Part shown: positions 28,453-36,936 of the stretch, in pieces
How positions within the stretch are numbered: position 1 is the first letter of the stretch
Layout of the letters: every line of letters starts with the position of its first letter
Notes under the pieces: model-generated
Database searches by the model: none
What the model was told of the DNA's origin: nothing
What the model saw: the letters and a program-made list of their open reading frames with translations, nothing else
DNA from: Muriicola sp. Z0-33
GTDB taxonomy: Bacteria; Bacteroidota; Bacteroidia; Flavobacteriales; Flavobacteriaceae
Length of the DNA stretch: 64,000 nt
Reading direction: 5' to 3'
NCBI RefSeq assembly: GCF_026126425.1
Contig: NZ_JAFMPW010000008.1
Coordinates: 124,001 to 188,000, forward strand
Made by a program: the position numbers and the translations under genes

Positions 28453-28628
28453 ATAGTTTGATTTAATTTTGGTTTCAGATAAAAAAATTACGATGTTCTC
28501 GAGATCGTAATTTACTGGATTCAAATCGCCTAATTTTTGTAATCTAAAGTTGGGGCAAAATTATAGCGCGATGACAAAAGTAACTAAAATAATGCTAATT
28601 TCCTAGTTAAATTAAGAGTTAAGGACCT

Positions 28629-29291
28629 ATGACTGTATCAAAAATACATGTTTACCTGATGCCGGGAATGGCTGCAAATTCTAGTATATTTAAAAACATA
28701 ATTCTCCCCGAAGACCGGTTTGAACAACATTTATTAGATTGGTTTGTTCCGGAGACCGGAATGACACTTTCGGAATATGCACAGCAGATGTGTAAAAAGG
28801 TGCTTCATAAGAATGCAGTGATCATCGGAGTGTCTTTTGGTGGCATGTTGGCCCAGGAGATGGCAAAGTGGATGTTATTTAGACGGGTCATCATTATTTC
28901 CAGTGTTAAAACAAAAGAGGAATTACCCAGGAGATTAATTTTTGCCAGATATACCAAAATTCACAAACTCTTACCTACCGGGATGGTAAACAATATAGAA
29001 TTAGTTTCTAAATATGCTTTTGGTGAAATTGTAACCAAAAGGTTGGCGCTGTATGAACAATACCTATCTATTCGAGATAAGTATTACCTGGATTGGTCCA
29101 TAGATCAGATTGTCAACTGGTCTCAATCTGCCTATCATCCTGATATTGTGCATATTCACGGTGAAAAAGACGCTGTATTTCCCATTCAGAACATAAAAAA
29201 TTGTATTACTGTGGAAAATGGCACTCACACTATGATCATTCATAGATATAAATGGTTTAATGAACGATTGCCTACAATTATTTTGGATTAA
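28629..29291 (+). CDS. Alpha/beta hydrolase
   Basis: A 220-residue alpha/beta-hydrolase-fold protein. The nucleophile elbow GVSFGGM (Ser69), Asp in HGEKDAVFP and His in GTHTMII fit the catalytic triad. The N-terminal YLMPGMAANSSIF is the oxyanion-hole region. There is no signal peptide, so it is cytoplasmic. It lies directly upstream of the lytic transglycosylase gene, which has a promoter of its own. The substrate is unknown; the family includes esterases and thioesterases. Confidence 0.8.
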   Translation: MTVSKIHVYLMPGMAANSSIFKNIILPEDRFEQHLLDWFVPETGMTLSEYAQQMCKKVLHKNAVIIGVSFGGMLAQEMAKWMLFRRVIIISSVKTKEELPRRLIFARYTKIHKLLPTGMVNNIELVSKYAFGEIVTKRLALYEQYLSIRDKYYLDWSIDQIVNWSQSAYHPDIVHIHGEKDAVFPIQNIKNCITVENGTHTMIIHRYKWFNERLPTIILD

Positions 29292-29314
29292 GGGAGTTCT
29301 ATTTAATACCTTTG
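29282..29314 (+). promoter_or_regulatory. Promoter of the lytic transglycosylase gene (-33 TTTG, -7 TACCTTTG)
   Basis: TTTG at 29282-29285 is followed after 21 bp by TACCTTTG at 29307-29314, 21 bp before the chosen ATG. The -33 box overlaps the end of the hydrolase gene. The spacing is slightly long. Confidence 0.6.
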
Positions 29315-29335
29315 ATAGACAAACAAACTATTATT

Positions 29336-30295
29336 ATGAAGTTTTTAAAGAACATTCTGATGCTTTTGGGAGTAATGGTGGTAATCAGTACCCTGATTTT
29401 TGCTGCCCAACAGAGCAATCCATTTACCAAGGTAGAACTTCCATCTGTTAATGAAACAGAGAGCGATAAAAATGTCGCCAATGAGTATAGAATATCTGCG
29501 ATTGATATTCCCGAAGACTTGAACTTTGCCGGTGAAAGTGTTCCCCAGAATGACCCTGAAATTATGGAAAGGGTAGATAGGGAATTTCTGGTCAATACCT
29601 ATTGGCAATCCAACGCCTTGCTTTTAATGAAAAGGGCACATAAGTATTTCCCGATTATTGAACCCATCCTTGCAAAAAATGGTATCCCAGACGATTTTAA
29701 ATATCTGGCCGTTGCAGAGAGCGGGCTTCAAAATGTAGTGTCCCATGCCGGGGCAACAGGGTTCTGGCAAATTATGAAAGGAACTGGACGGGAATACGGA
29801 TTAGAGATAAATGCTAATGTTGATGAGCGTTATCATCTTGAAAAGTCTACACAGGTCGCGTGCAATTACCTTAATAAATGGAAAGATAAGTATGGCAGCT
29901 GGACACTCACGGCAGCTGCATATAATGCTGGCCCTGGAGCAATTAATAAATATATGGGAATTCAGCAGGTAGAGGATTATTACGACCTCTTACTCGGACA
30001 GGAGACAGGGCGTTATGTGTTCAGGATTATGGCAATAAAGGAGATATTATCCAATCCAGACAAATATGGCTTTGAGATTCATAAGGAAGACATGTACTCC
30101 TCTGTTCCTACTTTTCAGGTTGAGGTTGATGAACCAGTATCTAGCTTTGCAAACTTTGCTCAGGAATACGAAATAAATTATAAGATCCTTAAAAGACATA
30201 ATCCATGGCTTAGGGAACCACATCTTAATAATGCTTCCAAAAAGAAGTATACTATAGAAATACCTAATAAAGGGTACTACAAAGTAGGGAAGTAG
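29336..30295 (+). CDS. Membrane-bound lytic murein transglycosylase, SLT domain (MltD-like)
   Basis: A 319-residue peptidoglycan lyase. An N-terminal hydrophobic signal/anchor (residues 1-25) is followed by a spacer and an SLT domain with Glu128 in LAVAESGLQ as catalytic acid, ATGFWQIM and AAAYNAGPGAINKY as the other hallmarks. The C-terminal ~70 residues (FAQEYEINYKILKRHNPWLR) resemble a degenerate LysM unit. The start at 29336 was chosen because it directly precedes the signal sequence and sits 21 bp behind a -7 box. Confidence 0.9.
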   Translation: MKFLKNILMLLGVMVVISTLIFAAQQSNPFTKVELPSVNETESDKNVANEYRISAIDIPEDLNFAGESVPQNDPEIMERVDREFLVNTYWQSNALLLMKRAHKYFPIIEPILAKNGIPDDFKYLAVAESGLQNVVSHAGATGFWQIMKGTGREYGLEINANVDERYHLEKSTQVACNYLNKWKDKYGSWTLTAAAYNAGPGAINKYMGIQQVEDYYDLLLGQETGRYVFRIMAIKEILSNPDKYGFEIHKEDMYSSVPTFQVEVDEPVSSFANFAQEYEINYKILKRHNPWLREPHLNNASKKKYTIEIPNKGYYKVGK

Positions 30296-30348
30296 TCCAT
30301 AGCCGTTTTATACAGCTCTTTTAAATAATTGGCATCAAATGATCAACA

Positions 30349-30864
30349 CTAGATTTTTTTCATCTGTTGTTGCATCATTTTGATCTGCTCTGTAAGCATG
30401 TTGTTCTTGTCCAGTTTTTTGGCCTCCTGAAGCAACATGGTAGCTTCTCTTTTCCGCCTTTTCTGCATGGCAATTCCGGCCAGGCTCAATTTGGCCATAG
30501 CAACGTCATAATCCATATTCAGGCCAAATTTCAATGCTTTCTTAAAGTATTTTTCCGCCTGGGTAAGGTTTCTTTGAGAAAATATTATCCCGTACAAATA
30601 ATTGTAATACCCCTGTTGTTTCTTTGTGAGGGCGGCAGCCGGGTTTTTTATTTTGGAAAGCCATTTCTCTGTGCCGACCATGTCTTGCTTCCTCATTCTA
30701 AGGAACGACAAAAGAATTAACTCGTTTCGGAAATAAAGAAAAACGAATATCAACGACAAAAAGATCAGCGCAATTCCGTTTCCTATATACCCCTCGATAA
30801 ATTGATATACGGCCAGGCCCATGACAATTCCGGCCAGTACCATTTTAATATTTTTGTTAAACAT
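30349..30864 (-). CDS. Membrane protein with TPR-like helical C-terminus
   Basis: A 171-residue protein with two N-terminal membrane helices (about 5-22 and 26-46) and a cytoplasmic helical part. NYLYGIIFSQRNLTQAEKYFKKALKFGL and the following DVAMAKLSLAGIAMQKRRKREATMLLQEAKKL look like two TPR-type repeats. I do not recognise a named family. It is 2 bp downstream of the DUF6263-like gene and therefore in its operon. Confidence 0.7.
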   Translation of the reverse strand: MFNKNIKMVLAGIVMGLAVYQFIEGYIGNGIALIFLSLIFVFLYFRNELILLSFLRMRKQDMVGTEKWLSKIKNPAAALTKKQQGYYNYLYGIIFSQRNLTQAEKYFKKALKFGLNMDYDVAMAKLSLAGIAMQKRRKREATMLLQEAKKLDKNNMLTEQIKMMQQQMKKI

Positions 30865-30866
30865 AA

Positions 30867-31775
30867 TTAATACTTTATTGGTTCGGTTACCTGGTTTGAA
30901 ATTAGCTCGTACAATACTGTCGACTTTATTGAAGTCGGAATTTCCTGATCCCCCAGCTGTGCCATGGTAGATGCCCCTTCAAAATTACCTTCTACACTCA
31001 TCTGTTGTATAAAGCCAGTATTTATATCTGTTGAAATTGTCGTTTTCTGTGAGCCTGATAATCTCATAGTTGTTGCTGGTTCTGCGATATCCATTTCTAC
31101 CAGAGCATTACCAATGATATCAGCGGAATCTGCTGTTAGTTCCTCCAATGTCCATATGTTCTTAGCGGTCAGTTTTCCAAAATACTCGTTCTCCCACTCA
31201 TCACCTACTGCAACTTTCTTATCAGGATAAATAAAAGTCATTTGCTTGTAGCTATTGGAAAGTGCTTCTGAACCAAATTCCTTTTCCAAAGATTTTTTCA
31301 TCATATTTAAGGAAAATTCATCTTGTAAGCCCGAAGAATTTGCCATTTTAGTTACCAAACTATCCCCGCCAGTAACCTCCAGAATATCCCCGTTTCTGGC
31401 CAGGACAATATAAATGGGTTCGTTTAGCAGACTGTTAAAAATCTTTGATTGAATATCTTCCTCGTTTACGACACTGGCGTTTACATTTAGCAACTCGCCC
31501 TGAATGCTGGAAGACATATTTAAATTTAAGTCGGTAAAAGTGACTTTAATTTGATAGTTGTCCGCATTTTCGGTCATTACCAGAAACTGCATTACCCCAT
31601 CCAGATTGTTGGTTATTTCGTGTGCAGCACCGTCCAACTCTTGTGTAATCACCTGTACCGCCTTTTGTTTAATGGTGAAGGTATCTCCTTCGGATAATCT
31701 ATATTGCAGGCTGGTCTGCCCAAATAATATGGAACAGCAGCATGTGAGAACCAGAAAAGAAAGGACTTTTTTCAT
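30867..31775 (-). CDS. Exported protein, DUF6263-like
   Basis: A 302-residue protein with a cleavable signal peptide (residues 1-19, ending LFGQ) and a beta-rich body. The pattern YRLSEGDTFTIKQKAVQVITQ and the later KKVAVGDEWENE fit a Bacteroidota family of unknown function that I associate with DUF6263. It is probably periplasmic or outer-membrane associated. A TACTTTTG box lies at 31805-31812 upstream, but no -33 match. Divergent from rpmH. Confidence 0.7.
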   Translation of the reverse strand: MKKVLSFLVLTCCCSILFGQTSLQYRLSEGDTFTIKQKAVQVITQELDGAAHEITNNLDGVMQFLVMTENADNYQIKVTFTDLNLNMSSSIQGELLNVNASVVNEEDIQSKIFNSLLNEPIYIVLARNGDILEVTGGDSLVTKMANSSGLQDEFSLNMMKKSLEKEFGSEALSNSYKQMTFIYPDKKVAVGDEWENEYFGKLTAKNIWTLEELTADSADIIGNALVEMDIAEPATTMRLSGSQKTTISTDINTGFIQQMSVEGNFEGASTMAQLGDQEIPTSIKSTVLYELISNQVTEPIKY

Positions 31776-31844
31776 GTCTGAAGGGGAATGTTTTTTTGTT
31801 GCGGCAAAAGTAGTAAAAACAATTCGAAATATTTTATAAATCCA

Positions 31845-31875
31845 TTTGGCAAAGCAAAAACTCTTCGTATATTTG
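31845..31875 (+). promoter_or_regulatory. Promoter of rpmH (-33 TTTG, -7 TATATTTG)
   Basis: TTTG at 31845-31848, a 19-bp spacer and TATATTTG at 31868-31875 are an excellent Bacteroidota housekeeping promoter, leaving a leader of about 45 bases before rpmH. Confidence 0.85.
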
Positions 31876-31928
31876 CGCCCAGATTTTGCAGAGGTAATAG
31901 CAGAATATTAAAGACAAATTTTTTTCTA

Positions 31929-32087
31929 ATGAAAAGAACATATCAGCCATCCAAAAGGAAGAGAAGAAACAAACATGGTTTTAGAGAGCGCATGGCATCT
32001 GCCAATGGCAGAAAAGTTCTTGCCAGAAGAAGAGCCAAGGGAAGAAAGAAATTAAGTGTATCCTCAGAGCCGAGACACAAAAAATAA
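31929..32087 (+). CDS. rpmH: 50S ribosomal protein L34
   Basis: A 52-residue, very basic protein with the full bL34 signature [22 protein letters not shown] and [18 protein letters not shown]. The open frame runs 47 codons upstream through the promoter; the true start is the ATG at 31929. The C-terminal extension [10 protein letters not shown] is typical of Bacteroidota. It is not beside dnaA/rnpA, its neighbours in many other bacteria; carB follows instead. Confidence 0.98.
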   Translation: MKRTYQPSKRKRRNKHGFRERMASANGRKVLARRRAKGRKKLSVSSEPRHKK

Positions 32088-32111
32088 TGATAATATTAAA
32101 TTATATAAACT

Positions 32112-32144
32112 GGTGTTACTTTCTTTAAGTAGCACCTTTTTTTT
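32112..32144 (+). terminator. Rho-independent terminator of rpmH
   Basis: GGTGTTACTT/AAGTAGCACC form a stem of 8-9 pairs with a central mismatch and a short loop, followed by eight T residues. Confidence 0.85.
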
Positions 32145-32203
32145 GTCCTGTAAATACGAAAACCGAATTATTAACATAGATAGAAGATTAAAATCACCTT
32201 AAT

Positions 32204-35056
32204 ATGCCCAAAAGAAAAGATATCAAATCCATTTTAATTATCGGATCCGGACCAATTGTTATAGGTCAGGCTTGTGAGTTTGACTATTCAGGGTCGCAGG
32301 CGCTGAGGTCCTTAACTGAAGATGGTATTAAAACGGTACTCATCAATAGCAACCCGGCCACGATAATGACAGATCCAACCATGGCCGATCATGTATATCT
32401 TTTACCACTTACCACCAAATCTATTATTAAGATACTAAAAGAACATCCGGAGATAGATGCAGTATTACCAACAATGGGTGGGCAAACAGCACTGAATTTG
32501 TGTATTGAAGCAGATGAAAAAGGCATTTGGCAAGATTTTGGAATTGAGATAATTGGTGTTGACATCAATGCCATTAATATAACTGAGGATCGGGAGAAGT
32601 TTCGTGAACTTATGCTAAAGATTGGTATTGGTATGGCGCCTCAATCTACCGCGACATCCTTCTTAAAAGGAAAGGAAATTGCCCAGGAATTTGGATTTCC
32701 TCTTGTAATCAGGGCTTCTTATACCCTGGGTGGAGCAGGTGCATCTATAGTTTACAAACCGGAGGATTTTGATGAATTATTGAGTAGGGGGCTGGAAGTG
32801 TCTCCCATACATGAAGTGATGATAGACAAGGCCCTGATGGGTTGGAAGGAATATGAATTAGAATTGCTTCGTGATAAAAATGACAACGTGGTCATCATTT
32901 GTACCATTGAAAATATGGATCCCATGGGGATACATACAGGAGATTCTATTACAGTTGCCCCTGCTATGACCCTATCCGATGCTACTTTTCAACGCATGCG
33001 TGATATGGCCATAAAAATGATGCGAAGTATTGGTGACTTTGCAGGGGGTTGCAATGTGCAATTTGCAGTGAGTCCGGACGAGAAGGAAGACATCATTGCA
33101 ATTGAGATAAACCCAAGGGTGTCCAGATCTTCTGCTCTGGCATCTAAGGCAACAGGGTATCCTATTGCTAAAATCGCAGCTAAACTGGCCATTGGCTATC
33201 ACCTTGATGAATTGGATAACCAGATCACTAAATCTACCTCGGCCTTATTTGAACCTACACTCGATTATGTGATTGTTAAAATTCCACGATGGAATTTTGA
33301 TAAGTTCGAAGGATCTGATAGGACACTTGGCCTGCAAATGAAAGCCGTGGGTGAGGTGATGGGCATTGGAAGGTCTTTTCAGGAAGCACTTCACAAAGCC
33401 ACACAATCTTTGGAGATTAAGAGAAACGGACTTGGGGCAGATGGCAAAGGCTACAAAAATTATGACCAGATCATTAGTAAATTAACCATTCCCAGCTGGG
33501 ACAGGGTTTTTGTAATCTATGACGCCATCCAACTTGGAATTCCTTTAAGCAGGATACATGAGATAACCAAGATAGATATGTGGTTCTTAAAAGAATATGA
33601 AGAATTGCATTTTCTTGAAAAGGAAATTTCAAAATATACTATTGCCAGCCTTCCCAGAGAGCTATTGTTAGAAGCAAAACAAAAAGGTTTCGCCGACAGG
33701 CAAATTGCACATATGCTGGATTGTTATGAAAGTGAAGTGCATAAGAAAAGAATGGCAGAAGATATCAATAGAGTATTTAAATTAGTTGATACCTGTGCGG
33801 CAGAATTTAAGGCAATGACGCCATATTATTATTCCACTTTTGAAGAGGAGATCCAACCGCCTGACGGGGATAAATATGTTGCGAATGACAGTGAGGTAAC
33901 GGCCCGTAAAAAAATTGTGGTACTGGGATCTGGTCCTAACAGGATTGGCCAGGGGATAGAGTTTGATTATTGTTGTGTTCATGGGGTATTGGCTGCGGCT
34001 GAGTGCGATTATGAGACCATAATGATCAATTGTAATCCGGAAACAGTTTCAACAGATTTTGACACAGCAGACAAACTGTATTTTGAACCTGTATTCTGGG
34101 AGCATATATACGATATCATTCTTCATGAAAAACCGGAAGGGGTTATTGTACAGCTGGGAGGGCAGACGGCCCTGAAGCTTGCAGAAAAATTGGATAAATA
34201 CGGAATAAAAATAATGGGGACAAGTTTCCAATCTCTGGATCTGGCTGAGGACAGAGGTAGTTTTTCCAAACTTCTGAAAGAGAATAACATCCCTTATCCA
34301 GAATTTGGTGTAGCCGAAAGTGCTGATGAAGCTCTGGAACTTGCAGATAAATTAAATTTTCCACTACTGGTAAGGCCTTCATACGTTTTAGGAGGACAAG
34401 GAATGAAAATTGTTATTAACAAGGAAGAATTAGAAGAGCATGTGGTAGATCTTCTTAGGAAAATACCCAATAACAAATTGTTATTAGACCATTATTTGGA
34501 TGGGGCCATTGAGGCAGAAGCAGATGCCATTTGTGATGGAGAAGAAGTCTACATTATTGGAATAATGGAACATATTGAACCCTGTGGAATTCATTCAGGG
34601 GACTCTAATGCTACGCTTCCGCCATTTAATCTGGGAGAATTTGTGATGCAGCAAATTAAGGATCATACCAAAAAAATAGCCCTGGCATTAAATACAGTCG
34701 GACTCATAAATATCCAATTTGCCATCAAAGACGATATGGTTTATATCATTGAAGCCAACCCGAGAGCTTCACGTACTGTGCCTTTTATTGCAAAGGCCTA
34801 TGGTGAGCCCTATGTTAATTATGCTACTAAAGTGATGATAGGTGATAAAAAGGTGAAGGACTTTGAATTTAATCCTGAACTGGAAGGATTTGCCATAAAA
34901 CAGCCAGTATTCTCTTTCAATAAGTTTCCAAATGTCAACAAGAATTTAGGGCCGGAAATGAAAAGTACAGGGGAAAGTATCTTGTTTATAGACAGCCTGA
35001 AAGATGATGAGTTCTATGAATTGTACACAAGGCGAAAAATGTACCTTTCCAAATAA
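32204..35056 (+). CDS. carB: Carbamoyl-phosphate synthase large subunit
   Basis: A 950-residue synthase that makes carbamoyl phosphate for pyrimidines and arginine. It has two homologous ATP-grasp halves, each beginning with the same type of motif (SGPIVIGQACEFDYSG near residue 14 and SGPNRIGQGIEFDYCC near 575) and containing EINPRVSRSSALASKATGY and EANPRASRTVPFIAKAYG. It ends soon after the second grasp domain, so the C-terminal allosteric (MGS-like) domain of the ~1070-residue E. coli protein is missing; 950-residue forms are normal in Bacteroidota. carA is not in the window. Confidence 0.95.
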   Translation: MPKRKDIKSILIIGSGPIVIGQACEFDYSGSQALRSLTEDGIKTVLINSNPATIMTDPTMADHVYLLPLTTKSIIKILKEHPEIDAVLPTMGGQTALNLCIEADEKGIWQDFGIEIIGVDINAINITEDREKFRELMLKIGIGMAPQSTATSFLKGKEIAQEFGFPLVIRASYTLGGAGASIVYKPEDFDELLSRGLEVSPIHEVMIDKALMGWKEYELELLRDKNDNVVIICTIENMDPMGIHTGDSITVAPAMTLSDATFQRMRDMAIKMMRSIGDFAGGCNVQFAVSPDEKEDIIAIEINPRVSRSSALASKATGYPIAKIAAKLAIGYHLDELDNQITKSTSALFEPTLDYVIVKIPRWNFDKFEGSDRTLGLQMKAVGEVMGIGRSFQEALHKATQSLEIKRNGLGADGKGYKNYDQIISKLTIPSWDRVFVIYDAIQLGIPLSRIHEITKIDMWFLKEYEELHFLEKEISKYTIASLPRELLLEAKQKGFADRQIAHMLDCYESEVHKKRMAEDINRVFKLVDTCAAEFKAMTPYYYSTFEEEIQPPDGDKYVANDSEVTARKKIVVLGSGPNRIGQGIEFDYCCVHGVLAAAECDYETIMINCNPETVSTDFDTADKLYFEPVFWEHIYDIILHEKPEGVIVQLGGQTALKLAEKLDKYGIKIMGTSFQSLDLAEDRGSFSKLLKENNIPYPEFGVAESADEALELADKLNFPLLVRPSYVLGGQGMKIVINKEELEEHVVDLLRKIPNNKLLLDHYLDGAIEAEADAICDGEEVYIIGIMEHIEPCGIHSGDSNATLPPFNLGEFVMQQIKDHTKKIALALNTVGLINIQFAIKDDMVYIIEANPRASRTVPFIAKAYGEPYVNYATKVMIGDKKVKDFEFNPELEGFAIKQPVFSFNKFPNVNKNLGPEMKSTGESILFIDSLKDDEFYELYTRRKMYLSK

Positions 35057-35101
35057 GGCGTTTTTTAAGTCTTATTAGCGGACATCCATACCTGCTTTTA
35101 C

Positions 35102-35653
35102 TTACTGGGTATTCAATAAAAAATGGACTTCGACCAGAACCTCCTGCGCTATTTTTTTGAATAACAGCTTTGGTACTTTAATATTGAATTCTTCTGGTTT
35201 GATCATAAAAACAGATTTCATTTCAATACCATCGGTATGCTTCTTTAAAGTGTTTTTAGTCGTTAAACTTCTGGTCAAACCATGAATGGTTAATTTACCT
35301 TCTATTGTAAATTCCTTTTCAGAGTAAGGGACTTCTTCTATATTGAAATCTATAATTCTACCCGTAAAATAGGCTTTTGGATAGCGTTCAGATTCTACAT
35401 AGTTTTCATTAAAGTGCTCCTGCATTAACGCCCGCTTAAACCTAAAATCTTTCATTAGCAAGACAGCAGCAAATTGGCCATTTTCCAATTGGAGTATGGC
35501 GTTCACCTCATTATTTACAGCGTAAATATCCTCAAGAGGAGTTGAGGCATTAAATGTAATAGCCCCTTCGGATGTTTTCAGATTGGTCTGTCCGATTATC
35601 AGATTGCCAAATAGAAGTAAAATAGCGGCTGATATTGAATTTTTCAATTCCAT
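35102..35653 (-). CDS. YceI-family periplasmic protein
   Basis: A 183-residue exported protein with a signal peptide (first ~21 residues, ending LIIGQ) and the lipocalin-like YceI fold: RTSEG-type start, FKRALMQEHFNENYVESERYPKAYFTG and FTIEGKLTIHGLTRSL are recognisable. YceI proteins bind isoprenoid lipids or quinones in a beta barrel. Its ATG directly follows the TAA of the haem lipoprotein gene (zero-base gap), so both are one transcript and likely one process. Confidence 0.85.
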   Translation of the reverse strand: MELKNSISAAILLLFGNLIIGQTNLKTSEGAITFNASTPLEDIYAVNNEVNAILQLENGQFAAVLLMKDFRFKRALMQEHFNENYVESERYPKAYFTGRIIDFNIEEVPYSEKEFTIEGKLTIHGLTRSLTTKNTLKKHTDGIEMKSVFMIKPEEFNIKVPKLLFKKIAQEVLVEVHFLLNTQ

Positions 35654-36031
35654 TTAGTTTTCCGGGAGCCCCTGGTCTATCCAGTCTTCAATAATCTGTC
35701 TGGTGTTAGCTGGTAGTCGTCCCTGTGGAGGCATTGGGTTTGATGAACTGTTGATTCTGGCCAACAGCGATCTGGTTTCCACTGCGTTTTTTACATCGTC
35801 ATAGGTCTCCAGGGACATTGGAGCATTGTTGACGGGTGGATTAGAATGACAAGACAAACAATTACTTTCAATTATGGCTTTAATATCTGCCTCGTAGTTC
35901 CGTGGCATGGGCATAGCCATAGGATCGTCATCAGACACAGGGTCTGGCATCTCTTCGGGATCGCTGCTTTTAGAACAACTACTTAAGATCAACATTAAGG
36001 TGAGCATAGCACCTGAGAGTAACTTTTTCAT
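35654..36031 (-). CDS. Monohaem c-type cytochrome lipoprotein (first copy)
   Basis: A 125-residue exported lipoprotein: signal peptide with lipobox LSSC (Cys19), a Pro/Asp/Met-rich linker to about residue 45, then a small cytochrome domain with CLSCH (Cys58, Cys61, His62) and a likely distal Met100 in NPMPP. The C-terminus PANTRQIIEDWIDQGLPEN is a typical cytochrome helix. It is clearly paralogous to the protein encoded at 37797-38159. It leads the yceI operon and is divergent from an ECF sigma gene across a 148-bp region with a 30-bp palindrome. Confidence 0.87.
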   Translation of the reverse strand: MKKLLSGAMLTLMLILSSCSKSSDPEEMPDPVSDDDPMAMPMPRNYEADIKAIIESNCLSCHSNPPVNNAPMSLETYDDVKNAVETRSLLARINSSSNPMPPQGRLPANTRQIIEDWIDQGLPEN

Positions 36032-36117
36032 AGCGATTAATAGATTTATACCTGGCTAAATACAATTATATAATAACCAGGCAGTTAAAGTTTTTATTAT
36101 TTAGATGTAGCAAACTA

Positions 36118-36147
36118 AAAAAGGTTACAAAATTTTGTAACCTTTTT
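36118..36147. promoter_or_regulatory. Perfect 30-bp palindrome in a divergent promoter region
   Basis: The centre GGTTACAAAATTTTGTAACC is extended by five A and five T on the two sides, giving 15 perfect pairs. It lies between the divergent cytochrome/yceI operon (start 36031) and the ECF sigma gene (start 36180). No gene ends here, so a terminator has no obvious use. The spaced GTTAC/GTAAC halves are compatible with a Crp/Fnr-type dimer site. As RNA it would also form a strong hairpin with a U-run. Confidence 0.7.
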
Positions 36148-36179
36148 ACAATTCAAGCATCTAAGGTAAAAGCACACTT

Positions 36180-36848
36180 ATGAATTCTCTGCCTTTTCGC
36201 GAACACCAAAGATGGAAAATTTCGGATGAGGAAGTCATAAGAAAAGTGCTTGCTGGTGAAAAAGCCTTCTTCGAATTACTGATGCGCCGGTATAATCAAA
36301 AACTTTTCAGGGTAGTTGCAGGGTACCTAAGCAATAAGGAAGATGTTGCAGATGTAATGCAGGAAACTTATTTAAAGGCATATCAAAAATTAGATCAGTA
36401 TAAATTCAAGGCAACTTTTTCTACCTGGTTAATAAGAATTGCGATAAATGAGGCCCTTGGGAAGAACAGAAAGGACAGTAAATATGTTAAGTTTAATAGT
36501 GATACGGATGAATTTCAATCAAAAATTATTGAATTGCCCACGGCGGTAAATCAAAATCCGGAACACCAGCTTATCCATGCAGAAACCAAAATCATGCTCG
36601 AAAAAGCCATTTTAAACCTATCTGCCAAGTATAGGATTGTTTATATGCTGAGGGAAGTTGAAGGGATGTCTATCACCGAGATAGGTGAATGCCTGAATTT
36701 GTCTTCCGTAAATGTCAAAGTTAGATTATTCAGGTCGAGGAAAATGATCAGGGAAGAATTGTATCGGCTCTCGGCCACTTCGGACCCATTTGAATTTGGA
36801 TTTAAACATTGCGATGCACTGGTAAACAAGGTGCTCAAAGCTATTTGA
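36180..36848 (+). CDS. ECF RNA polymerase sigma factor (orphan, second module)
   Basis: A 222-residue ECF sigma factor: region 2 with NKEDVADVMQETYLKAYQKL and FSTWLIRIAINEAL, region 4 with LSAKYRIVYMLREVEGMSITEIGECLNLSSVNVKVRLFRSRKMIREEL. Unlike the other two ECF factors in the window it has no membrane anti-sigma-like gene beside it. A tail of about 30 residues follows region 4 (FEFGFKHCDALVNKVLKAI, with one Cys after a His), which could sense a ligand. Next to it is a DUF5777 gene in the same direction. Confidence 0.9.
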   Translation: MNSLPFREHQRWKISDEEVIRKVLAGEKAFFELLMRRYNQKLFRVVAGYLSNKEDVADVMQETYLKAYQKLDQYKFKATFSTWLIRIAINEALGKNRKDSKYVKFNSDTDEFQSKIIELPTAVNQNPEHQLIHAETKIMLEKAILNLSAKYRIVYMLREVEGMSITEIGECLNLSSVNVKVRLFRSRKMIREELYRLSATSDPFEFGFKHCDALVNKVLKAI

Positions 36849-36936
36849 CACTTATGAGATAATTCAAAATTATAAAAACATAGTGCTTATTTCTGATGAT
36901 AAGCTTATTCTATAATCATTTTAAAAATCTCCTGCT

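Noticed and set aside
31788-31928. Upstream 47-codon extension of the rpmH frame
   Set aside because: Contains the complete rpmH promoter; L34 always starts at the KRTYQPS segment.
36859-36873. ATAATT/AATTAT inverted repeat after the orphan ECF gene
   Set aside because: Six AT-only pairs in AT-rich DNA; chance expectation is high.
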